A DNA stretch of 37,689 nt from the NCBI GenBank assembly GCA_946055105.1, contig CAMGEK010000005.1:1-37689 (forward strand), in the 5' to 3' direction. The position numbers were made by a program, and so were the translations under genes. The stretch's first letter is position 1, and each line of letters opens with the position of its first letter. Shown piece by piece: positions 32,254 to 37,689 of this stretch. The DNA comes from an uncultured Clostridia bacterium (GTDB taxonomy: Bacteria; Bacillota; Clostridia; Christensenellales; Borkfalkiaceae). Under the pieces are notes generated by a model that was not told the origin of the DNA, did no database searches, and saw nothing but the letters and a program-made list of their open reading frames with translations.

Positions 32254-32616
32254 TCAGCACCCGATACGGAAATTCAGCGCGCAGAGCCGCTCCCCGTCTT
32301 TCTCCACGTTGAGTTCGTTGACCAGCGCTTCGAGCAAGGCATAGGAAATATCGTCCTCGACGGAAGGCTCGCCCTCGCCGCCGCGATCCAATCCGACCAG
32401 CCGCACCGAAACGCCGTCGTCCTGAGAAAAGACGACGCGGGCGGTAGAATACCCGTTCCGCCGCAGAATCAACAAACCCTCCGTTACGCAAACTTTACAG
32501 TCCTCGCTCTCGTCGAGGTCGATCCCGACGAGCGAACAAATTCCGCCCGTCGCAAGGCGGACGGTCGTCATGAGATCGTTTCCGACGGAAAAAGAAAGCG
32601 TCAATAATTCTTTCAT
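32254..32616 (-). CDS. Degenerate HATPase-like anti-sigma protein
   Basis: A 120-residue protein with the overall pattern of RsbW/SpoIIAB-type proteins (CKVCVTEGLLILRRNGYS; then ISYALLEALVNELNVEKDG). In the N box, Glu46 remains but the Asn four residues on is Ile50, and no GxGL G2 box is evident. ATP binding and kinase activity are therefore doubtful; it may bind sigma only, or a partner. It lies between the STAS gene (overlap ATGA) and the sigma gene (1-base gap), at the position of rsbW in a standard operon. Confidence 0.65.
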   Translation of the reverse strand: MKELLTLSFSVGNDLMTTVRLATGGICSLVGIDLDESEDCKVCVTEGLLILRRNGYSTARVVFSQDDGVSVRLVGLDRGGEGEPSVEDDISYALLEALVNELNVEKDGERLCALNFRIGC

Positions 32617-32921
32617 GGCTCAATCTCCATAATCGTGTCGAGTTTACAGATGACGAACAGTTTCTTCAACCGCTCGCGCATGCCGACGAATTTCATGGCG
32701 TATCCGTCCGACCGAACGTGTTTGAACAGTTTCACGAACGTTCCGAGCGTCGTCGAATCGATGAACTGCAACTCCTTGCAATCGAACACGACGTCCGACG
32801 GTTCGGCGCGATAGACGTCCATTACCGTATCGTACATCTCTCCCGCGTTTCCGGAATCGATTTCCCCGCTCAACGCGACGGTCAGCGCGGGCGACCGCCC
32901 GATCAATTTCACTTCCTGCAT
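32613..32921 (-). CDS. STAS-domain anti-sigma factor antagonist
   Basis: A 102-residue STAS protein of the RsbV/SpoIIAA type. The phosphorylation site is Ser56 in QFIDSTTLGTFVKL. Unphosphorylated, such proteins bind the anti-sigma factor and free the sigma factor. I chose ATG 32921 because AAGGAGG is nine bases upstream; a longer frame would add 17 residues without a site. It is first in the operon, with a promoter at 32961-32988. No PP2C phosphatase (SpoIIE/RsbU/RsbP type) is in the window. Confidence 0.85.
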   Translation of the reverse strand: MQEVKLIGRSPALTVALSGEIDSGNAGEMYDTVMDVYRAEPSDVVFDCKELQFIDSTTLGTFVKLFKHVRSDGYAMKFVGMRERLKKLFVICKLDTIMEIEP

Positions 32922-32960
32922 CTCGTGATGCCTCCTTCCTGACGAATTGAACCCACATAT

Positions 32961-32988
32961 ATTGTAACACATTTTCCATGCGTTTCAA
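32961..32988 (-). promoter_or_regulatory. Promoter of the SigB-like operon
   Basis: On the reverse strand the -35 is TTGAAA (32988-32983), spacer 16, -10 TACAAT (32966-32961). A GTTTGAAA sequence overlaps the -35, recalling the GTTTAA of SigB promoters, but no GGGTAT follows at the right spacing. Confidence 0.55.
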
Positions 32989-33039
32989 ACGCTTTTCGAT
33001 AAAAAAATCCGCAAACGCGGAACAAACGCGACGGAAACG

Positions 33040-33071
33040 CAAAAACGGGGGCGCTCGTCAGCGCCCCCGTT
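33040..33071 (-). terminator. Terminator of the hisC-dehydrogenase-like operon
   Basis: A perfect 12-base stem AACGGGGGCGCT / AGCGCCCCCGTT with loop CGTC; the U-run lies on the reverse strand (TTTTTG), 13 bases after the stop codon at 33084. Confidence 0.85.
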
Positions 33072-33083
33072 CGTATTCCGTTT

Positions 33084-34202
33084 TCAGGACCGATCGTCGC
33101 AGACGATCTCCGACAGAGAATCGGTCAGTCCGAAATCTCTGATCAATGCGCTCAATCCCCGCGGACAAGTCTCCGGCAATAGCCGCAGACGGTCGGGCGC
33201 GCGCGGACGGTCGCGTCCGCCGAGCATGCGAAAGACGCGTCGCTCGGAGCCCAGTTTCGTCGCGCAATCGAGCTCGCGCAGAAGAATCCCGCGGACGCGT
33301 TCGAGCGACGTCGCGCGGCGAAAATACGTTTCCGTCGTCGGAATTTCCGCCGCAAGATACCCCGCTTCGCCCGTTCCCGCTTCTTCGGCGCGGGCGCGGT
33401 AATCGGGCACGGCATACCGCCTCGGCACGCCTTTGTGAAAAAAAGCTCCGTATAGCGCCGAAAGTTGCACATACGCCCGCCATTCCGCGTCTTCCGCTCC
33501 GTCGCTGGCGAGCAGCCGCGCAAGCGATACCCCTTCGCCGACGGGCGCGCCTTCCCGTTCGCATCGCCTGAGTACCGCATTCTGCGCTACGATCGACCGA
33601 AAATCCTCCCCGATCCGCTCCGTCGCGGAAAACGCCCGATCGTCTGCCGTCGACCGCTCGCCGCCGCAGAGCAACCGCAACGCACGCGCCTCGAAGAGCG
33701 CGAGTCGGGAAAGCAAGAGCCGACAATAGGCGCGCGGAAGCGACTCCCGCAACAGAGATTCGTCTAAGATTACCCGTCCGCCGTCCAACGGAAACGGACT
33801 CCGCGCTTCGCCGAGCAGAACGTCGTCGGCTTCCGAATAAACGCCGTCCAGCGCGCCGTCCGTCGGAAACAGACGGCAGGGAATTTTTCGCACGGTCGCG
33901 AAATAGCGCGCGGCGCGCATCGTATCCGCGTCGCCCGCGGCAAGGACGAGCGTGATCCCGTCCGGCATCGAAAAGAGCGGGAGCGCGTCGCCCGAAGCGG
34001 AGATCACGCCGACCGCGCGCGGAGAACGCGAAAAGGGCGCAAACGCGCCGAACCCGTTCTCGTCGGAGACGAACAGAACCTTTCCGATCGGAATCTCCGA
34101 CAGCGCGCGCTTGACCGCTTCCCCCGCGTCGCAAAAAAGCGGCTCGTCCTTCTCCTCCGTATCGTCTTTCCTCTTTCGTACGGAAGAATGGGCAAACCGC
34201 AT
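33084..34202 (-). CDS. Divergent iron-alcohol-dehydrogenase/G1P-dehydrogenase-like protein
   Basis: A 372-residue protein. From about 40 to 200 it follows the pattern of glycerol-1-phosphate dehydrogenase-type enzymes: KVLFVSDENGFGAF, then a VVLAAGDADTMRAARYFATVRKIPCRLFPTDGALDGVYSEA-like stretch and GGRVILDESLLRESLP. In the second half the metal-binding His pattern is not apparent, so it may be catalytically dead or a different enzyme. The likeness is loose and I do not claim a function. AGGAGG lies seven bases before ATG. It follows hisC by 40 bases and is likely in the same transcript. Confidence 0.4.
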   Translation of the reverse strand: MRFAHSSVRKRKDDTEEKDEPLFCDAGEAVKRALSEIPIGKVLFVSDENGFGAFAPFSRSPRAVGVISASGDALPLFSMPDGITLVLAAGDADTMRAARYFATVRKIPCRLFPTDGALDGVYSEADDVLLGEARSPFPLDGGRVILDESLLRESLPRAYCRLLLSRLALFEARALRLLCGGERSTADDRAFSATERIGEDFRSIVAQNAVLRRCEREGAPVGEGVSLARLLASDGAEDAEWRAYVQLSALYGAFFHKGVPRRYAVPDYRARAEEAGTGEAGYLAAEIPTTETYFRRATSLERVRGILLRELDCATKLGSERRVFRMLGGRDRPRAPDRLRLLPETCPRGLSALIRDFGLTDSLSEIVCDDRS

Positions 34203-34211
34203 CTTCTCCTC

Positions 34212-34270
34212 CTGTTATGCAAGAATTTTTATAAATTTTGCGTTATGCAAGAATTTCTTTGAGTTTTGCG
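34212..34270. repeat. Short direct repeat: duplicated 3' end of hisC
   Basis: The last ~27 bases of hisC (34243-34269) recur immediately after its stop codon (34214-34241), sharing ATGCAAGAATTT, a few variable bases, and TTTTGCG. It looks like a tandem duplication with subsequent drift. Confidence 0.7.
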
Positions 34271-35301
34271 ATCAGAACGTCGTTTTGCTCGCGCGTTCCG
34301 ACGGTAATGCGGCAGAAATCGCGCAAAAACGGTTTCTCCCAATACCGCACGAGCACGCCCCGATCTTTGAGCTGACGGTAAATTTCCGCGCCGCTGAGGC
34401 GGGATCTTCCCGCAAAGAGGAAATTCGCCCGACTTTCGGGAACGGTAAAACCGAGCGCAAGAAGCGCTTCACGCAACCGCCCGCGCTCCGCGACGACGCG
34501 CGAGACCGTCTCCGCGTGATATTTCGCGTCCGCGATCGCCGCGCCGCATACTTCCTGACAGACCGCATCGACAGGATAGGAATTAAAACAGTCTTTCATG
34601 CGGAAGAGTCCGTCGATCAGAGCGGCGTCTCCGACGGCGTATCCGCATCGGATTCCCGCAAGCGAATAGCTCTTGGAAAAGGTCTTGACGACGAGCAGAT
34701 TCCGATAGCACGCCGTCAGCGGCACGCACGATTCGCCGAAAAAATCCATGTACGCTTCGTCTGCGATGACGATCCGATCGGGAACGGAAGAGATAAACCG
34801 TTCCATTTCCCCGCGCGGCACGCCCACGCCCGTCGGCGCGTTGGGGTTCGCGATCAGATAGCCGTCGCAGGAACACGCGCCCATGCGGTCGAAATCGAGA
34901 TAAAATTCCTCTTTCATCGGAATTTTCACGCAGGGCACGGAAAAGAAACGCGCGAATACGTCGTAAAACGAATAGGTATACTCGGCAAAGCACGCGCCCT
35001 TTCCGTCCGTATCGAAGAACGCGGGGAAACAGAGCGCGAGCACTTCGTCCGATCCGTTTCCGCAAAATACGTTTTCGGGCGAGACGCCCTCGGCTTTGGC
35101 GATCGCCGCGCGAAGTCCGTCCGCGTCGGGACGGGGATAGAGCCGAAGACGATCCGCGTCGAACTTTTTCAACGCTTCCGCCGCCAGCGGAGAGGGCGGA
35201 TAGGGATTCTCGTTGGTGTTCAGTTTTACATAACGCTTGTCCGACGGCTGTTCTCCCGCCGTATAGGGCGCGATTGCACGCGCGCGTTCGCTTAAAAACA
35301 T
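34243..35301 (-). CDS. hisC: Histidinol-phosphate aminotransferase-type enzyme
   Basis: A 352-residue PLP-dependent fold-type I aminotransferase. Marks are LNTNENPYPPSP (28-39), LYPRPDADGLR, GNGSDEVL (81-88), NPNAPTG (152-158), DEAYMDFFG (180s) and the PLP lysine at about 210 in KTFSKSYSLAGIR. This is the HisC pattern, but no other his genes are adjacent, so aromatic or another amino donor use is possible. The ATG has AAGGAG five bases upstream. It lies 10 bases after the 34-bp tandem repeat and is followed by the dehydrogenase-like gene. Confidence 0.85.
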   Translation of the reverse strand: MFLSERARAIAPYTAGEQPSDKRYVKLNTNENPYPPSPLAAEALKKFDADRLRLYPRPDADGLRAAIAKAEGVSPENVFCGNGSDEVLALCFPAFFDTDGKGACFAEYTYSFYDVFARFFSVPCVKIPMKEEFYLDFDRMGACSCDGYLIANPNAPTGVGVPRGEMERFISSVPDRIVIADEAYMDFFGESCVPLTACYRNLLVVKTFSKSYSLAGIRCGYAVGDAALIDGLFRMKDCFNSYPVDAVCQEVCGAAIADAKYHAETVSRVVAERGRLREALLALGFTVPESRANFLFAGRSRLSGAEIYRQLKDRGVLVRYWEKPFLRDFCRITVGTREQNDVLIAKLKEILA

Positions 35302-35310
35302 ATTTCTCCT

Positions 35311-35484
35311 TTGATGCGATTACCGAAGCCTTCGCTGAAAAACTTTGATACGATTGCCGAAGCCTTCGCTGAAAAAATTTGATACGATTGCCGAAGTCTT
35401 CGCTGAAAAAATTTGATACGATTGCCGAAGTCTTCGCTGAAAAACTTTGATGCGATTACCGAAGTCTTCGCTGAAAAACTTTTA
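35311..35484. repeat. 34-bp tandem repeat array, five units plus the exporter's stop region
   Basis: Units start TTGAT[AG]CGATTRCCGAAG at 35311, 35345, 35379, 35413 and 35447, exactly 34 bases apart; a sixth variant (TTTATGCGATTGCC, 35481) reaches into the stop codon of the exporter gene. The middle, CGAAGTCTTCG, is palindromic. The array occupies the whole gap between the exporter gene and hisC, ending 10 bases before the hisC start (on the reverse strand) without a clear promoter or terminator. No spacers are present, so it is not CRISPR. Confidence 0.95.
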
Positions 35485-36381
35485 TGCGATTGCCAGAGCG
35501 ATCGCGTTGACGGCGTATCCTACGCCGATTCCCACAAGATAGAGCGCGGCGACGAAGATCAGATTGCGCTTCCACGCCTTTACGTTGCGGAACAGGACGA
35601 GCATGCCCAGCCCCGCGTTCGCGCACAGTCCCGCAAGGCAACTGCCGAACGTGATCCCGCCGAGGAGATACGCCTCCGTCAGAACGACGCTCGAAGCGCA
35701 ATTCGGAATGAGCCCGATCAACGCCGCGATCAGCGGCTGTATCCAGATCCCCTCCTGCAAAAATCCGACGACCCTCTCTTCGCCTGCGGCGTAAAACAAA
35801 AAACCGAACAACAGATTGACGAGCAGGATATAAGCCGCCACTTTCAGCGCGTGCAGAAGCGGCGCTACGAAATAGACGACGAGCGGAGACTTTCCGTCGT
35901 GCTCTCTGCCGCAGGAATGACAGCAACCGATCGCTTCCTCCGACTCTTCTTCGTGAATATGCTCGCAAGCATGGTGTGTATCGGAGCGGGAAGTCCTCCC
36001 GATGATAAAATCGGCGAGATAGCCGGCTCCGACGCCGACAATGATTTTCACCGCGATCATGGGCATGACGGCGATCGCGCCGCGCCCGGACGAAAGAAGA
36101 ATCACGAACGCCTCGTCGCTCGTCGCGATAAAGACGGCGAACAACGTTCCCGCCGTGATATGCCGCCGCTCGTACAGTTTCGCCGCCATTACCGAAAATC
36201 CGCATTGCGGAATGAGCCCCGTCGCGCCCCCGATCAGCGGCGCGAGTCTTCCGCTCAGTCTGCCGTGCGGTTTGTTCAGATCCGTCTTCTGTTCCAGCAA
36301 CTCGATTACGATATACGCGAGGAGCAGAAACGGAAACAATTTTAACGTATCGATCAACGCGTCAAAAACAACGTCCCACAT
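35482..36381 (-). CDS. Heavy-metal exporter, ArsP_2 type (putative manganese transporter)
   Basis: A 299-residue membrane protein of the 10-TM heavy-metal exporter group (PF11449). Both halves have the same motif, IPQCGFS (about 57-63) and IPNCASS (about 225-231), in a fold of repeats. The central loop is rich in His, Glu and Cys (HHACEHIHEEE, CCHSCGREHDGK) and probably binds metal. Substrate is not determined from the sequence; manganese or another divalent metal is a common suggestion. The ATG has GGAGGA upstream, and a promoter is at 36416-36444. No metal riboswitch is seen in the short leader. Confidence 0.85.
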   Translation of the reverse strand: MWDVVFDALIDTLKLFPFLLLAYIVIELLEQKTDLNKPHGRLSGRLAPLIGGATGLIPQCGFSVMAAKLYERRHITAGTLFAVFIATSDEAFVILLSSGRGAIAVMPMIAVKIIVGVGAGYLADFIIGRTSRSDTHHACEHIHEEESEEAIGCCHSCGREHDGKSPLVVYFVAPLLHALKVAAYILLVNLLFGFLFYAAGEERVVGFLQEGIWIQPLIAALIGLIPNCASSVVLTEAYLLGGITFGSCLAGLCANAGLGMLVLFRNVKAWKRNLIFVAALYLVGIGVGYAVNAIALAIA

Positions 36382-36415
36382 TGCTCCGATCCTCCTCCGT
36401 TCTTTACGGAATCTT

Positions 36416-36444
36416 ATCTTACCCGTTTTTCAACGATTTGTCAA
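36416..36444 (-). promoter_or_regulatory. SigA-type promoter of the heavy-metal exporter
   Basis: On the reverse strand the -35 is TTGACA (36444-36439), spacer 17, -10 TAAGAT (36421-36416). The leader to ATG is ~30 bases with a GGAGGA site, too short for a manganese riboswitch. Confidence 0.7.
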
Positions 36445-36464
36445 CCGATTGCGCGGATAACAAG

Positions 36465-36497
36465 AAAAAAGCGCCTATTTTTTCAATAAGCGCTTTT
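36465..36497 (-). terminator. Terminator of the ABC ATPase gene
   Basis: AAAAGCGCCTATT / AATAAGCGCTTTT, a 13-base stem with one mismatch and loop TTTTC. On the reverse strand it runs into TTTTTTCTTG, 15 bases after the stop codon. Confidence 0.85.
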
Positions 36498-36511
36498 GTA
36501 TCGTCCTGCCG

Positions 36512-37689
36512 TTATTGCTGATCTTTGTTCTCTTCCTCAGGCGTTTCCTCTGCGGGAGCGTCCTCGGCGGGCGTCTCTTCCGCAACCTGCGCAGGAGCTT
36601 CCGCCGCGGCTGCCGCCGCCTTCTTCTTCTCCATTCTTTCGTCGCGTCTCGCCTGTCTCTTCATCTCTTTCGTCACGACTCTCGCCGCGTCGATCTGCGC
36701 CTGCATCTCCTGCGGTGTGGGAGGAACGAACGCCGCGCCTTCCGCGTTTTCGGGAATCACTTCGTAATTTTCGTCGCGTTCGAGAATGGTCGCCTCCGTG
36801 ACTCCGTCGAACATGTGAATGTGATGCGCGTCGAACGCAAGGTCGATGATGTCGCCGAGTTTGACGACCGCACGCGAAGAAATCTTCGCGATCATCTGCG
36901 CCGTGTTGTCGATGACCGACTTCCCTTCGCCTTCGTAATCGAGATCGCAGTAAATCTGCGTTTCCGCACCGAGTTTTTCAATGACGTCGATCTTCGCTTT
37001 CACGATCGTATCGGGCGAGTTGGAGATGAACAGATCGTCCTCGTGAATGTCCTCGGGACGGACGCCGAGCGTGATCGGCTTGCCCGTATCGAGATATTCG
37101 TCGATGTTCTTGATCTTCGCCACCATCGATTTCGGCAACGCGATTTTGTTTCCGCCGATGAAATTGATGTAGACCTTTTTCCCCTCTTTCGTGAGCGTGG
37201 AGTTTTTGAAGAAGTTCATCTGAGGCGTTCCGATGAAGCCCGCGACGAACAGATTGATGGGATAATCGTAGAGGTTCTGAGGCGTATCCACCTGCTGCAT
37301 GAAACCGTCTTTCATGACGACGATACGCGTTCCCATCGTCATCGCTTCGATCTGATCGTGCGTGACGTAGATGAACGTCGTCGCAAGACGGGCGTGCAGT
37401 TTGGAAATTTCCGTTCTCATCTGCGCGCGGAGTTTCGCGTCGAGGTTGGACAGAGGCTCGTCGAGCAGGAATACCTTGGGCTCGCGGACGATCGTTCTTC
37501 CCAGAGCCACGCGCTGACGCTGACCGCCGGAGAGCGCCTTCGGCTTACGGGACAGATAATCGGTGATGCCGAGAATCTCCGCCGCCGCTTTTACCTTCTC
37601 GTCGATGACTTCCTTGGGAACCTTTCTCAATTTGAGACCGAACGCCATGTTGTCGTACACGGTCATGTGCGGATAGAGCGCGTAGTTCT
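36512..37689 (-). CDS. Sugar ABC transporter ATP-binding protein, UgpC/MsmK type (5' end beyond the window)
   Basis: The visible 392 codons are the C-terminal part of a CUT1-type ATPase; the frame continues upstream through NYALYPH to base 37689 and has no start here. Marks are [13 protein letters not shown] (ABC signature), [16 protein letters not shown] (Walker B), [13 protein letters not shown] (H-loop), then the regulatory OB-type domain ([15 protein letters not shown]). It energises sugar or glycerol-phosphate importers in several systems. Odd: a ~70-residue tail rich in Ala, Glu and Lys ([21 protein letters not shown]) extends beyond the usual end of MsmK. A terminator follows. Confidence 0.9.
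   Translation of the reverse strand, partial: NYALYPHMTVYDNMAFGLKLRKVPKEVIDEKVKAAAEILGITDYLSRKPKALSGGQRQRVALGRTIVREPKVFLLDEPLSNLDAKLRAQMRTEISKLHARLATTFIYVTHDQIEAMTMGTRIVVMKDGFMQQVDTPQNLYDYPINLFVAGFIGTPQMNFFKNSTLTKEGKKVYINFIGGNKIALPKSMVAKIKNIDEYLDTGKPITLGVRPEDIHEDDLFISNSPDTIVKAKIDVIEKLGAETQIYCDLDYEGEGKSVIDNTAQMIAKISSRAVVKLGDIIDLAFDAHHIHMFDGVTEATILERDENYEVIPENAEGAAFVPPTPQEMQAQIDAARVVTKEMKRQARRDERMEKKKAAAAAAEAPAQVAEETPAEDAPAEETPEEENKDQQ

Noticed and set aside
31389-32312. A 307-codon forward frame.
   Set aside because: Antisense to the sigma and anti-sigma genes; no ribosome site.
31524-32921. The sporulation operon spoIIAA-spoIIAB-sigF.
   Set aside because: The sigma factor carries HLPRR and a SigB-type region 4.2, the middle HATPase is degenerate, and a further HATPase follows, so the sporulation label is not supported.
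35311-35484. A CRISPR array.
   Set aside because: The 34-bp units are directly adjacent with no spacers, and no cas genes are in the window.

Overview
The window looks like chromosomal DNA of a GC-rich member of the Clostridia (Bacillota). Signs are McsA-McsB-ClpC, CotF-type spore coat proteins, a SigB-type sigma operon, a reverse-rubrerythrin-like protein, LuxS, an EF2568-type cysteine desulfurase next to DUF3343, UgpC/MsmK-type sugar ABC ATPase, GGAGG ribosome sites and SigA-type promoters (TTGACA-17-TATAAT). The mixture of anaerobe oxygen-defence proteins and spore coat proteins suggests an anaerobic, possibly spore-forming, perhaps gut-associated lineage (Christensenellales-like is an inference only). 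No phage, insertion sequence or CRISPR array is visible. The genes are mostly housekeeping; the unusual material lies in promoters, intergenic repeats and a few operons.

Layout. 1-53: 5' part of a tRNA-Pro(CGG), reverse strand. 0.2-4.8 kb: Dda/RecD-like helicase, a lipoprotein, a ProB-like amino acid kinase, a C_GCAxxG_C_C redox protein divergent from a Sfp-type phosphopantetheinyl transferase, and an UlaG-like metallohydrolase. 5.1-6.3 kb: a ferritin-like protein. 6.4-9.7 kb: forward genes mtnN-luxS (recycling of S-adenosylhomocysteine) and ung-apgM, closed by a terminator. 9.8-10.7 kb: a lipoprotein. 10.8-14.9 kb: mcsA-mcsB-clpC, the arginine-phosphorylation proteolysis system, without its usual first gene ctsR. 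15.1-17.0 kb: a DUF1653 protein, an unknown membrane protein and an XRE/membrane regulator. 17.0-17.8 kb: non-coding, with a candidate small RNA and a 107-bp tandem repeat. 17.8-22.0 kb: rubrerythrin-like protein, HAD phosphatase, argS, and divergent ychF. 22.0-22.5 kb: a 43-bp tandem repeat and two terminators. 22.5-25.3 kb: a 37-residue small ORF, two spore coat-like genes, nth, DUF3343 and cysteine desulfurase. 25.3-28.3 kb: two small unknown proteins, an S41 protease and a PucR-type regulator. 28.5-30.4 kb: a polytopic membrane protein with a Pro/Ala/Val-rich linker. 30.4-31.1 kb: non-coding, with a chain of terminator-bearing ~123-bp repeats. 31.2-32.9 kb: a SigB-like module (STAS, degenerate HATPase, sigma, intact HATPase). 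33.1-36.4 kb: a divergent dehydrogenase-like protein, hisC, a 34-bp tandem repeat, and a heavy-metal exporter. 36.5 kb to the end: UgpC/MsmK-type ABC ATPase, truncated by the window edge.

Three things stand out. First, four genes (helicase, Sfp, XRE regulator, nth) have a perfect TATAAT exactly six bases before ATG and no correctly spaced Shine-Dalgarno site, which predicts leaderless mRNAs. Second, three unrelated genes share a 19-base block that contains the -10 box. Third, four different tandem-repeat arrays (34, 43, ~107 and ~123 bp) lie between genes in 37 kb. A palindromic core, GCGAAGACTTCG, is shared between the 34-bp array and another intergenic region, and two repeats appear to have grown from the 3' end of the neighbouring coding sequence.
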